Origin: Rhabdophis nuchalis
Taxonomy: Eukaryota > Chordata > Lepidosauria > Squamata > Natricidae
Direction of reading: 5' to 3'
Assembly (NCBI GenBank): GCA_039707465.1
Contig: CM077647.1
Span: 179,122,776 to 179,186,775, forward strand
DNA: 64,000 bases
Part shown: piece by piece, positions 10,736-60,155 of the stretch
Layout: each line of letters opens with the position of its first letter
Position numbering within the stretch: the stretch's first letter is position 1
Notes under the pieces: model-generated
What the model was told of the DNA's origin: nothing
Databases searched by the model: none
The model's input: the letters and a program-made list of their open reading frames with translations, nothing else
Position numbers and translations under genes: made by a program

Positions 10736-10870
10736 TTAAGATTTGTGGGACTTCAACTCCCAGAATTCTCCAAGCATTATGGTTCGCTCAGTATTGGTCA
10801 CTCAGTTGACTGGCCTTCCTCACCGATTTGGCTGGCCAGGATTAGTGGGAGTTGAGGACCAGCATGGTTA
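10736..10870. repeat. 'Acttcaactcccagaattc' repeat copy
   Basis: A diverged copy of the hairpin family with one clear arm (gggacttcaactcccagaattctccaagc) and a decayed second arm (tagtgggagttgagga). Confidence 0.6.
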
Positions 10871-10920
10871 GCTTTGACCATGGTTTATGAACAAGACATG
10901 GGCTGGCTTGGAATATGACG

Positions 10921-11224
10921 TGTTATGGCCGGCCAGCGTAACTGGCCGCCGAGTCGGACAGTGAAGAGGTTGGAGAGGAACACGGGCCAGTCCTGGAGGC
11001 TGGGGAAGGTTCGGAGTTGGGCGTCGGTGAGGCAGAAGAACAGCTGGAGCCTGTTTCCAGTGTGCGCATGCGCAGAGTTGCCAGACAAAGGGAACAGCTA
11101 AAGAACAGGGGTCGACTTGGGAGTAAGGCCACAGGTGGACGATGAATGACCCCTCCCAGAGGAAATAAAAGAGGAGCGACAGGGGAGTGGAGTTTGCAGG
11201 AGACAAATTAGTTTGCTTCATTGG
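10921..11224 (+). mobile_element. Solo LTR fragment (5' part)
   Basis: It begins TGTTATGGCC and follows the same order as the solo LTRs at 30023 and 39260: 'cagtgaagaggttggagaggaac', 'gcatgcgcagagttgccag', 'ggtcgacttgggagtaaggccacaggtgg' and 'aataaaag', then breaks off where an inverted copy begins. No internal retroviral genes are present. Confidence 0.75.
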
Positions 11225-11895
11225 TTTGTTGCTCTCCGGCCAAGTCTTTCGAGGGAGGATTAACAGTCACAGACCTTATCTGGCTTGGAGAGCTGCCAGG
11301 CCGAGATCTGCAAAACTCGGCAAGGAGTCTCGGAGAGTCCCGAACCAATGAAGCGAACGAATGGTCTCCTGCAAACTCCACTCCCCTTTCGCTCTCTCTT
11401 TGCTTTCCTCTGGGAGAAGCCATTCACTGTCCACCTGTGGCCTTACTCCCAAATCGACCCCTGTTCTTTAGCTGTTCCCTTCGTCTGGCAACTCGGCGCA
11501 TGCGCACACTGGGAACAGGCTCCAGCTGTTCGTCTGTCTCACGGACGTCCGATTCTGAAGCAGTGGTGGGTTCCAGCCGGTACGCCCTGGCACGAGCGTA
11601 CTGGTACGATGCTTTGGAGGGCCCACTTGCTAGCCTGCGTTCCTTACCTGTATTTGACCCAATCGGGCCATGGGTACGCATTCATATGGTAGATGCCCGG
11701 CCCCATCGTAGTGTACGGGATCCAGAACCCACCACTGTTCTGAAGGCAGCTGATAACTGTCAGACGGCCCTGGCCCCCTCTCTGCCTCCGACGCAGAGCC
11801 CTCGTCCGAGCCTTCCCCAGACTCCAGGACGGGCCCATGTTCCTCCCCAACCCTCCTCACTGTCTGAATCGGCTGCCAGCTCCTGGCGACCCCAT
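11225..11895 (-). mobile_element. Solo LTR, inverted, interrupted by a MITE
   Basis: An LTR of the same family lies in opposite orientation, tail to tail with 10921-11224. It is split by a hAT-like MITE (11561-11737) and then continues to the 'ctgtctgaatcggctgccagc' end. Confidence 0.75.
11561..11737. mobile_element. hAT-like MITE with perfect 8-bp target duplication
   Basis: A 177-bp element begins CAGTGGTGGGTTC and ends GAACCCACCACTG, a perfect 13-bp terminal inverted repeat. It is flanked by TTCTGAAG on both sides (11553-11560 and 11738-11745). Eight-base duplications and CAG...CTG ends are typical of hAT elements. It has no coding capacity. Confidence 0.92.
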
Positions 11896-12136
11896 CAGGG
11901 CTGTAGTTGATCTCGGGGGGGGGGGGGGGGAGAGAACCTGGGTGGGTGTGGCTGATGGTGGTGGGTGTGGCCGACTGGGTTTGCATGGCCAGCTTGACAC
12001 CACATTGCGTAGTCCGTGACGAAGCGACGCGGCTGCCCCTTTCCATTTTCCAGGATGGGCCCCCCGGGCCAGGATCCAACCACATCGCAGCCCGGCTCCG
12101 GCCCGCGCGCCTTTGCGTTTGACACCCCTGCTCTAA
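11896..12136. mobile_element. hAT-like 'GTGTCAAAC' repeat fragment
   Basis: The right end 'gcgtttgacacccctg' matches the hAT-like element in THTPA intron 2. The interior ('ggccagcttgacacc', 'gggccaggatcc') is diverged. Confidence 0.6.
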
Positions 12137-12455
12137 ATAGACCCTTCAAAAGGGGAGAAAATCGGAGCGCGTGGCGCCTGCGTTCGATTGGACAACCAGC
12201 CTCTTCCTTTCCCTCGTTTACCGCCATTGATTTCCACTTAGTCTCGCTCGGCTGTTGTGGAGTTTCCCCATCCCGCTGATCAATGCAATTGATTTACTAG
12301 CAGTTGGAGTGAGGAGAGAGAGATGGAAAGCTCCCCCGACGCGCCATCGGGGATTCCCATGTTTACACCTCGTGCACGTGGAAACGCTCCGCTACGGTCT
12401 GAGGCCACTCGCTCTTCGGGAAGCCCTAACTTCAAAAGTATGTTCTCGTTGGTAG
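12137..12455. other. Intergenic segment, nothing recognised
   Basis: No exon or repeat is recognised. A 65-codon minus-strand open frame at 12280-12477 has no features I recognise. Confidence 0.5.
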
Positions 12456-12960
12456 TCCTCGACATACGACCATTCATTTAATGACCAAAGTTACAACAGC
12501 ACGGAAACACTGACTTCCCTCAAATATCCTGGATTCCTTTGGCTTTTCGAAACAGTCTAGAGTCAAGGCCCGTCAGCTTCTAAATTTGAGCTTCCTCGTA
12601 CAGGTAGTCCTCGATTTACGACAGTTCACTTAGTGACGGAAGTTACATCGGCACCGAAAAAGTGACTTCACTCAAATATCCTGGTTTCCCTTGGCTTTTT
12701 GGAACAGTCTAGAGTCAAGGCCCGTCAGCTTCTAAATTTGAGCTTCTTCGTACAGGTAGTCCTCGATTTTACGACAATTCACTTAGTGACGGAAGTTACA
12801 TCGGCACCGAAAAAGTGACTTCACTCAAATATCCTGGTTTCCCTTGGCTTTTTGGAACAGTCTAGAGTCAAGGCCCGTCAGCTTCTAAATTTGAGCTTCT
12901 TCGTACAGGTAGTCCTCAATTTACGACGGCTCACTTAGTGACGGATGTTACAATGAAACT
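12455..12960 (+). repeat. Tandem triplication of a 'CTTACGAC' repeat unit
   Basis: A unit of 152-153 bases is repeated about three times (anchor 'tacaggtagtcctc' near 12599, 12751 and 12904). It includes half of the palindromic family plus 'cttggctttttggaacagtctagagtcaaggcccg'. The copies are very similar, so the duplication is recent. Confidence 0.85.
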
Positions 12961-13835
12961 GAAAAAAGGGACTTACAGCTTGAACCAATAGTTTTGATTC
13001 CTTTTGCTTTTTTTAAAAACATTCTTGGCCATTTTAGGCAGCAGGTTCCTGTGCCTCTGCCTTCCGACGGTGGGATTCTCTTAACAACTGGGTCACTAAG
13101 CTACCAAGTGCACTGATTCGCTTAACAACTGGGGCCAGAAAGGTCATAAAATGGGACAAATTTCATTTTTTAAAAATGTTTCGTTTAATGACAGGTTTGG
13201 GGCGCAATTGTGGTCGTAGGTTGAGGACTAGTTGTACATGGCTCCTCCTACCTTTACTCACCCACGGGGCCATTCGGCCTAAAAAAAACCTTCCCTAATA
13301 TCTTCATACAGTTATAGTAGTCCTTGACTTACGACCAAAACAGCCCAACATTTCTGCTGCTACGCGAGACAGTTGTTAAGTGAGTGTCTCGGTTAGCAAC
13401 GGACGTTTTAGGCTCTGTTGTCGTAAGTCGAGGGCTGCCTTGTATAAAAACTGTATTTGCGCTTTGCCCAGGCAGTCAAAATACAGACAGTCCTCGACTT
13501 ACGACTACAATATTTCTGTTGTTAAGCGAGACATTGGTTTCGTGTGTTTTCTGCCACCCCCCCACCCCCATTGTACCACCTTTCTGGCTTCAGTTGTTAA
13601 GTGAATTGCTGCAGTGGATAGGTTCCTAACCCAAGTCGTAGAAGTGGATCACTGGGACCGTCGTAAGTCTGAACCAGTTGCCAGGCGTGTGAATTTTGAG
13701 CGCGTGACGTGAGAATGCTGGAAAAGTCATCATTGTGGAAAACGGTCCCCTTTCCCCACCTCCCCCGGTGCCGTCGTAACTTTGAGCAGTCACTAAATAA
13801 ACGGCCATACCTCGAGGACTCCCTGCCTGGAAACG
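12961..13835. repeat. Further 'CTTACGAC' repeat copies
   Basis: Pieces at 13050-13240, 13318-13440 and 13490-13830 carry the family's ends (gtcgtaagtcgagggctgcc, cagtcctcgacttacgac). They fill the space between the two genes. Confidence 0.7.
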
Positions 13836-13883
13836 TTGTGGCCGTTTGTGGCGAAACCGGATTTCTGGGGGTAACAACACATG

Positions 13884-13889
13884 TTTATT
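13884..13889 (-). terminator. AP1G2 poly(A) signal
   Basis: AATAAA on the minus strand lies about 95 bases after the AP1G2 stop codon, implying a very short 3' UTR. The tandem words 'ggttactccttgagta' (13943-13980) lie within this UTR. Confidence 0.65.
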
Positions 13890-13982
13890 CCAGCACACAA
13901 TTAATGGGAACACAAATATCGCCAGCTGTTACTCCAGGAGTGGTTACTCCTTGAGTAGGTTACTCCTTGAGTAACCTACTCT

Positions 13983-52614
<38,632 letters not shown>

Positions 52615-52636
52615 CCTAAAACGAGAACGGAAAGGT

Positions 52637-53762
52637 GGGACCAGTCATCAAGGTAGACCGTAACCTACTACTCGATAAAGTAGAAGAAGGTGGGTTAGAC
52701 AGCATCACCCCCAGATGGATTCGTAACTGGCTGACCAACCGCACTCAATGTGTAGTCCTCAATGGAACTGCATCTCCATGGAAGGAAGTATGCAGTGGAG
52801 TCCCCCAAGGCTCTGTTTTAGGCCCAGGACTGTTCAACATCTTCATCCATGATTTGGACGAGGGAATCAATGGGGAACTTGTCAAATTTGCAGACGACAC
52901 CAAGCTGGCAGGAATAGCCAACCATCCAGAAGATAGGCTGAAGATACAGAAGGATCTTGACAGACTTGAACATTGGGCACTATCTAATAAAACGAAATTC
53001 AAGGCTGAAAAGAGTCAGGGTCTACATTTCGGCAACAAAAATGAAATGCTCAGGTACAGGATAGGTGGGACCTTGCTCAATAGCAGTAACTATGAAAGGG
53101 ACCTTGGAGTCCTAGTAGACAACCATTTAAATAGGAGCCAGCCGTGGGCAGCAGCTGCCAAAAAAGCCAACACAGTTCTAGGCTGCATCAACAGAGGGAG
53201 AGAATCAAGATCACGTGAAGGGTTAATACCACTTTATAAGGCCTTGGGAAGGCCACACTTGGAATACGGCATCCAGTTTTGGTCACCACGATGTAGAAAA
53301 GACATGGAGACTCTAGAAAAAGTGCAGAGAAGAGCAACAAAGATGATTAAGGTACTAGAAACTAAAACATATGAGGAACGGTTGCAGGAACTGGGTATGT
53401 CTAGTTTAATAAAAAGAAGGACTAGGGGAGACAAGATAGCAGTCTTCCAATATCTCAGGGGTTGCCCCAAAGAAGAGGGAGTCAAGCTATTCTCCAAAGC
53501 ACCTGAGGGCAGAACAAGAAGCAATGGGTGGAAACTAATCAAGGAGAGAAGCAACTTAGAACTGAGGAGAAATTTCCTGACAGTGAGAACAATTAGTCAG
53601 TGGAACAGAAGTTGCCTCCAGAAGTTGTGAATGCCCCAACCCTGCAAGTCTTCAAGAAGATGTTGGATAGCTATTTGTCTGAAATGGTATAGAGCTTCCT
53701 GCCTAGGCAGGGAGTTGGACTAGATGACCTCCAAGTCCCTTCCAACTCTGCTATTGTATATT
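52637..53762 (+). mobile_element. CR1 LINE, 5'-truncated, ORF2 mostly open
   Basis: Frame 52635-53630 encodes the reverse transcriptase palm and thumb and the CR1 C-terminus: GVPQGSVLGPGLFNIF, the FADD catalytic box (52887-52898), YEERLQELGMSSLIKRRTRG, LRRNFLTVRTISQWN. A one-base disruption after NR shifts SCLQKL off the usual LPPEVVNAP ending. The 3' UTR is 'ttggactagatgacctccaa...tctgctattgta'. It starts 23 bases upstream of AP1G2 coding exon 1. Confidence 0.93.
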
Positions 53763-53821
53763 TATTAAATGGCTCCAGGCGCCACCTGTGGGTCTATAGT
53801 CAATTTCTACTTTCTATTCTG

Positions 53822-53823
53822 TT

Positions 53824-53861
<38 letters not shown>

Positions 53862-53872
53862 GAGAGAAAGAA

Positions 53873-53923
<51 letters not shown>

Positions 53924-53931
53924 AAGAAAGG

Positions 53932-54003
<72 letters not shown>

Positions 54004-54052
54004 AGAGAGAGAGAGAGAGAGAAAGAGAAAGAGAAAGAGAAAGAAAGAGAGA
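53822..54052. repeat. (GA)n/(GAAA)n microsatellite
   Basis: About 230 bases of GA and GAAAGA runs between the CR1 3' end and an inverted L2. Confidence 0.97.
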
Positions 54053-54059
54053 GGGTTAG

Positions 54060-54690
54060 GTTTAGGTTTATTAGTTTTTTAATACCGCCCTACTTCCGAA
54101 GGACTCAGGGCGGTGTACAGCCAAGGTAAAACAGATATATAAAAGTTTAAAAAAAGTTTTAAAAGCACATTAAACCATTTGGCCTCCCTTAAAATTAAAA
54201 AAACCATTTAAAATTTAAAATGAATAAAAAATTCATTAATAAACATTCATATTTAAAAATTCATTTTTATGCCAGCCCGGCTTGTTAGGAAAAAAAAAGG
54301 TTTTGAGAGCACGGCGGAAGGTGCGTAAGTCAGGGATAGTCCTTAACTCCGGGGGCCATTCGTTCCAGAGGACGGGGGCTCCCACGGAGAAGGCTCTCCC
54401 CCTGGGTGTCGCCAGTCGACATTGTCTAGCCGACGGCACCATGAGGAGACCCTCTCTAGGGGAGCGTACGGGCCAGTAGGAGGCTCTCGGTGGCAGAAGG
54501 CGATCTCGTAGATACCCAGGTCCTAAGCCATGGAGCGCTTTCAAGATAGTAACCGACACCTTGAATCGCACCCGGAAAACCACCGGACGCCAGTGTAGCT
54601 CGCGCAGGAGGGGTGTTACATGGGAGCGCCGCGTCACCCCCATAATTACCCGCGCGGCCGCGTTCTGGACCAGTTAGAGCCTCCCGGGGG
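54060..54690 (-). mobile_element. L2-clade LINE 3' fragment
   Basis: Minus strand: the tail and UTR (54060-54240) and the ORF2 C-terminus (RSHVTPLLRELHWRPVVFR, GAPVLWNEWPPELRTIPD), truncated at about 54690. Confidence 0.9.
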
Positions 54691-55364
54691 GCTGGTTTAT
54701 TCACAAGACAATTGAATTAATGAATTCCCCCCCACGCTCTACAATTACGGCTACCAAGTCGCTAAGCGGACAGACATGAAAACCGTTAAAATAAGTGGTT
54801 TGTTGTTTTTTTAAAGGTGGTTTAAGAGAATATCTTCTCTTAATCCCACCAGCTTCGCTTCCCCCAGGACTGCAGGCAGCTGAAACCAAATGCTAATTAT
54901 ATGATGAGGCGTTCGAACCCCCACGCCAACAAAAGCTGCCTAATTTTTTTTATTTTGGGGGCTGTTCGGTTTGTGGGCGGGGAGGCACCTTCTCACCCCC
55001 CCCCCCCAAATAAATCCTATTTCTGCCCGCCACTAGCTTGGCCCGGTTTTTGTTCCTGGCTTGCTTGCGGGAACCGGAAGCCTTCCGAAGCACTCCGAAA
55101 ATTATGATCTTGGCTTCTCGCTGAAACTTAAACGCCTGGATCGGCTTCGGGTTTCGACGCCACCCCATTCAAAGATTCCTTGCAAAACACCAGAGGCCTC
55201 CAACCCACCCCTCAATTTTATATTCAGCAGGATCCTTCTGCACATTTCCCCTTCCGGAAGATTGGAAGGGGGGTGGGAAGAAAGGGGGCCCTTGGAAAAT
55301 TAATTTGCACGTTGGATTAGATCTGGGAAGTTGCTTGAAACTTATTCTCTCTTTCGCTTTCCTT
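54691..55364. other. Upstream region, nothing recognised
   Basis: Unique-looking sequence upstream of AP1G2. It could include the AP1G2 promoter or first exon, but I cannot identify either. Confidence 0.4.
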
Positions 55365-55376
55365 CCTTCCCTCCCT

Positions 55377-55419
<43 letters not shown>

Positions 55420-55425
55420 TCTTTT
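55365..55425. repeat. (TC)n/(CCTT)n microsatellite
   Basis: Short CCTT/CCCT run followed by about 15 TC units. Confidence 0.9.
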
Positions 55426-55614
55426 ATTATTTCTCGTCACCTGTCGAGAAGTCCTCCTTCCGTTCCCGGAAAAGCAGGAAAACAGCAGCTGGGAAATTCC
55501 TTCTTCCTCTGCCTCTCCTTCCGAATCCCACTTTTAACTTTCTCGCAGTTCCGGACGGGTTCCAACTTTGGCAGGTGAGCTCACCTGTGTTTGGAGAGGT
55601 CGTCTGGCCCTGGG

Positions 55615-55627
55615 CGCCCTCTGCTGG
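55615..55627 (-). promoter_or_regulatory. CTCF-like core motif
   Basis: CCAGCAGAGGGCG on the minus strand fits CCASYAGRKGGCR at every position. It lies 3 kb upstream of the AP1G2 start codon. Confidence 0.4.
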
Positions 55628-55689
55628 ATAAAGGATGCGTGACAGGCGAGGGAGGGCTCATATTTGCAGGTGGCGCCGATGGACGGGAG

Positions 55690-56090
55690 GGCCCTCGTAG
55701 GTCATCTAGTCCAACCCCAGCCCTCCTCAAGCACGAGACCCGACATCAGGGGTGGAAACTAATCAAGGAGAGAAGCAACTTAGAACTGAGGAGAAATTTC
55801 CTGACAGTTAGAACAATTAACCTCTGGAACAGCTTGCCTCCAGAAGTTGTGAATGCCCCAACCCTGGAAGTCTTTAAAAAGATGTTGGATAGCCATTTGT
55901 CTGAAATGGTATAAGGTTCCTGCCCATGCAGGGGGTTGGACTAGAAGACCTACAAGGTCCCTTCCAACTCTGCTATTGTATTGTATTATTGTATTGTATT
56001 GTATTGCATCATTTCGGACAAATGGCAGTCCAATCTCTTCTTCGAAAGCCTCCAGGGATGCCTTGAAAGCTGCGGTGGCTCATCCCCAAC
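55690..56090. mobile_element. CR1 LINE 3' fragments
   Basis: 55745-55990 is plus-strand CR1 (EERSNLELRRNFLTVR, NLWNSLPPEVVNAPTLEVF) with an ATTGT tail. 56005-56060 resembles the minus-strand 'catttcggacaaatggcagtcc' fragment. The start overlaps a second CR1 tail at 55690-55720. Confidence 0.85.
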
Positions 56091-56094
56091 AATT

Positions 56095-56190
56095 TTGAAG
56101 ATGGGCAGACTTCAACTCCCAGGATTCCTCTGCCGACCGGGGAATTCTGGGAATTTGAAGTCCCTCCCTCTTCGAGTTGTCAAGTTTCGA
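56095..56190. repeat. 'Acttcaactcccagaattc' hairpin repeat
   Basis: Arms 'gcagacttcaactcccaggattcc' and 'ggaattctgggaatttgaagtcc' in a short copy. Confidence 0.7.
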
Positions 56191-56234
56191 TATTTAAACT
56201 GCTTTAAAGCCCTTCCTAACACAATTGTTAGGAA

Positions 56235-57132
56235 GGTGGCTAAGGCACTGCTGAGCTGGTCGATCAGAAAGGTTGGCGGTTCGGCGGTTCGAATCCCGAG
56301 CGCCGCGTAACGGAGGGAGCTCCCGTGACTTCTCCGAGCTTCCGCCAACCTAGCCGTTCGAAAGCAGGTAAAACATGCAAGTAGAAAAACAGGGACTACC
56401 TTTGGTGGGAAAGGAACAGCGTTCCATGCGCCTTCGGCGTTGAGTCATGCCAGCCACATCAAGATCACGCAAAGAATCAAGATCACGCAAAGGGTTAATA
56501 CCACTTTATAATGCCTTGGGAAGGCCACACTTGGAATACGGCATTCAGTTTTGGTCACCATGATGTAAAAAAGATGTGGAGACTCTAGAAAGAGTGCAGA
56601 GAAGCGCAACAAAGAGGATTAGGGGACTGGAGGCTCAAACATATGAGGAACGGTTGCAGGAACTGGGTATGTCTAGTTTAATAAAAAGAAGGACCAGGGG
56701 AGACAAGATAGCAGCCTTCCGATATCTCAGGGGTTGCCCCAAAGAAGAGGGAGTCAAGCTATTCTCCAAAGCACCTGAGGGCAGAACAAGAAGCAATGGG
56801 TGGAAACTAATCAAGGAGAGAAGCAACTTAGAACTGAGGAGAAATTTCCTGACAGTGAGAACAATTAGTCAGTGGAACAGAAGTTGCCTCCAGAAGTTGT
56901 GAATGCCCCAACACTGGAAGTTTTAAGAAGATGTTGGATAGCCATTTGTCTGAAATGGTATAGGGCTTCCTGCCTAGGCAGGGAGTTGGACTAGATGACC
57001 TCCAAGGTCCCTTCCAACTCTGCTATTGTATTGTATCACATGACCACGGAGACGTCTCCGGTCAGCGCTGGCTCTTCGGCTTTGGAACGGAGGTGAGCAC
57101 CGTCCCCTAGAGTCGGGAACGACTAGCACATA
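56235..57132 (+). mobile_element. tRNA-derived SINE split by a CR1 insertion
   Basis: The head (ggtggctaaggcactgctgag...ggttcgaatcccgagcgccgcgtaac) and body run to 56459. The body resumes at 57037 (cacatgaccacggagacgtc...agagtcgggaacgactagcacatatg). Between them, 56460-57036 is a CR1 3' fragment. CACAT is present on both sides (56455-56459 and 57037-57041). Confidence 0.85.
56460..57036 (+). mobile_element. CR1 LINE 3' fragment inside the SINE
   Basis: Encodes METLERVQRSATKRIRGLE, EERLQELGMSSLIKRRTRG and LRRNFLTVRTISQWN, with frame breaks, then the standard 3' UTR and ATTGT tail. A duplicated 'aatcaagatcacgcaaag' lies at its start. Confidence 0.88.
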
Positions 57133-57149
57133 TGAAGTGTGGGGTAGCA

Positions 57150-57540
57150 TGGAAAGAAAGACTTACCAGCTATAGTGAAGGACCAAGGGAGACATGATAG
57201 CAGCCTTCCAATATTTGAGGGGCTGCCCCAGAGGAGGAGGAAGGGGATCAAGCTATTTTCCAAAGCCCCCGAAGGCCAGACAAGGAATAATGGGTGGAAA
57301 CTGACCAAGGAGAGAGAGATCCCACCTGGAAGTATGGAGGCATTTCCTGACAGCGAGAACCATCGACCGATGGAACCGAAGTAGTCTCCGGAAGTTGTGG
57401 GAGCTTCATCCCTGGAGGCTTTCAAGAAGAGACTGGACTGCCGTCTGTCAGAAAGGGTGTAGGGTCTCCTGCTTGGGCAAGGGGTCAGACTAGACGACCT
57501 CCAAGGTCCCTTCCAATTGATCACCTCGTATATCTGTACA
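57150..57540 (+). mobile_element. CR1 LINE 3' fragment, older
   Basis: Diverged CR1 end: 'gaccaagggagacatgatagcagccttccaatatttgaggggctgcccc' through 'ggtcagactagacgacctccaaggtccc'. Confidence 0.82.
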
Positions 57541-57765
57541 TCAGCTCTTCTGTCCCCAAGAAAAGAGGTAAATATCCATTCATGAACGAAAGGCGAGTGG
57601 GTTAGGGATCGATTATTCGGGAGAAAACGTATGTGGTTACTACAAATGGACAGTGGATTGTGGGCGCATTTTGGAGTCCAGTTCCGAATTACCGGCACTC
57701 TCCAGCATATCAGGCAAGCCTTTCTATGCCTTGAGCTATGGTTCAAACCCCAGTAGAAGGAGTAT

Positions 57766-57812
57766 GGCCAGCTGAAGAGGGCTAATAAGCCCGAAATGGA
57801 TCCATCCTGGTC
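57766..57812 (+). ncRNA. Hammerhead ribozyme motif, locus B copy 1
   Basis: Helix I GGCCAG/CTGGTC (766-771 with 807-812); core CTGAAGA (772-778; the variable seventh position is A); helix II GGGCT/AGCCC with AATA loop; GAAA (793-796); helix III from ATGGATCCAT (796-805); cleavage base C at 806. Relative to locus A, helices I, II and III each show U-A to C-G or A-U to G-C paired changes. Confidence 0.87.
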
Positions 57813-58101
57813 TCTTATTTATTAATCAGCCCTTAAAATCCTAACACATATCTAAAAAATTCAACAGTAATCTCATGGCTCTCTGCCAAAGATGGTCTCT
57901 GGGATGAGCCGAATAGGCAGAGAAGGATGATAGTTTGTCTCCTCCCTTAAAGGGGCCTCATAACAGGAGTTGTAAAATATTCTCTCATTTAAGAGTCCTG
58001 TAAAGGCTGATGTAATCAGGGGAAGCCGGATAGCTCAAGGCATAGAAAGGCTTGCCTGATATGCTGGAGAGTGCCGGTTCAAACCCCAGTAGAAGGAGTA
58101 T

Positions 58102-58148
58102 GGCCAGCTGAAGAGGGCTAATAAGCCCGAAATGGATCCATCCTGGTC
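58102..58148 (+). ncRNA. Hammerhead ribozyme motif, locus B copy 2
   Basis: Identical to copy 1 over the whole 47-base motif. All core positions are intact. It begins 336 bases after copy 1. Confidence 0.86.
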
Positions 58149-58181
58149 CCTTATTTATTAATCAGCCCTTAAAATCCTAAC

Positions 58182-58188
<7 letters not shown>

Positions 58189-58240
<52 letters not shown>
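58189..58240. repeat. (TG)n microsatellite
   Basis: About 25 TG units between two ribozyme units. Confidence 0.97.
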
Positions 58241-58241
<1 letters not shown>

Positions 58242-58431
58242 CTTAAAAGATTGTTCTCGACTTATAACCACTCTTTCAAAACTGGATGCAATTATATAAT
58301 TAATATATGTTAATTTAATATATTATACACACACTATATATATATAGTGTGAGGACTACATATATATGTTGAGGAATATATATGTGTGTGTGTGTGTTAG
58401 TTTTTGAGCTGATCAATAAATAAGTCAGGGA

Positions 58432-58478
58432 GACTAGGATAGATCTATTTCGAGCTTTTTAGCTCTCATCAACTAGCC
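58432..58478 (-). ncRNA. Hammerhead motif, locus B copy 3 (inverted, core mutated)
   Basis: Minus strand: GGCTAG, TTGATGA (the C3 equivalent is T), GAGCT/AGCTC, GAAA, ATAGATCTAT, C, CTAGTC. Its helices match locus A, not locus B. The C3 change should reduce or abolish cleavage. Confidence 0.75.
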
Positions 58479-58539
58479 ATACCCTTACTGGGATTGGAAC
58501 CGGGGTGTATTACATGCTAGGCCACCAGGTTCTCTTCCT

Positions 58540-58779
58540 GATCAGGTGACACAAGTATATATATATGTGTGTGTGTGTGTGTGTGCGCGTGTGGCCAAAT
58601 ATAAAAAGGTTTATCTTGATCTTGGTGCCCCTCTCCTGATTTCCTGCATCACTTTGGTGCACAAAAACCATGACCTATTTTGCTAGCAATTTTATATTAT
58701 TATTATTTAATTCCCACTCTTTCTTTTTTGATGCAATTCCTTAAAGCCAGCTCCGATCTTAAAGCCAGCCTGATTGCAA

Positions 58780-58780
<1 letters not shown>
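58540..58780. other. Short intergenic segment with a (TG)n run
   Basis: Contains (TG)n at 58565-58590. The words 'attccttaaagccagctccgatcttaaagccagcctgattgcaaatgcctgatt' recur at 59365 and 59575, showing a local triplication linked to ATT arrays. Confidence 0.6.
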
Positions 58781-59640
<860 letters not shown>

Positions 59641-60155
59641 TTTGCAAATTCCCCTTTACTGGTTATTTCTGCAGGGATTTCAGTGAATTCAGAGGTGCTG
59701 GGCCGTTTTTCTGCACGTGTCCCAGAAGGGAAAGCTGAAGATGAGGATGAAATCTCGGGTCTTGCAAAAAGCTGGCCGTCTCACAGCTTCCACCCAAATC
59801 GGGCGGGCCCCCAAATCTTTTTCTGGATTACAGAACCCATCATCCTTAGCCGAGATCAGGGTCGTTAACAATATAGCCTCCCTAGGTCCCTTCGTTGCCC
59901 GTTAAACAGCAGGAAAACTCCAGAGATGTAATAATTAAAAACCAAAACAAGCGCTAGGGGGCAGCAAAGCTTTGTTTGATCAGGCTTGACCAAACGGCTA
60001 GAGCGTCGTCATCCGGAAATCGTCTTTTCTAGGGCCAGGGCCTTTCCTCTCGAAGCTTCACAGGGCCATAGATATAAAAACATGCAGAATTGACTGAACC
60101 ACTTGCCCAGTTTCCGGTGTCAGTAGACGAGTTTCCATACATGCGTTTAAAGAGC
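59641..60155. other. Intergenic segment, nothing recognised
   Basis: No exon or repeat family is recognised. A weak CTCF-like site (gcgctagggggcagc) lies near 59951. Confidence 0.45.

Larger units (their letters stand above)
57660..58500. mobile_element. Hammerhead-bearing tRNA-like repeat, locus B
   Basis: Two direct hammerheads (57766 and 58102, 336 bases apart) and one inverted (58432-58478). The tRNA-like head (58022-58095, with 'agctcaaggcatagaaaggcttgcc' and B box ggttcaaaccc) precedes hammerhead 2. Before hammerhead 1 the 5' half of that head is inverted (57690-57740). The tail has 'gtctcctcccttaaaggggcctcataacaggag'. TG and AT microsatellites lie between the second and third hammerheads. 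No protein is encoded. Confidence 0.8.

Noticed and set aside
52635..53630. 331-codon frame as a host gene
   Set aside because: It is a CR1 LINE ORF2 fragment with FADD and a CR1 3' UTR.
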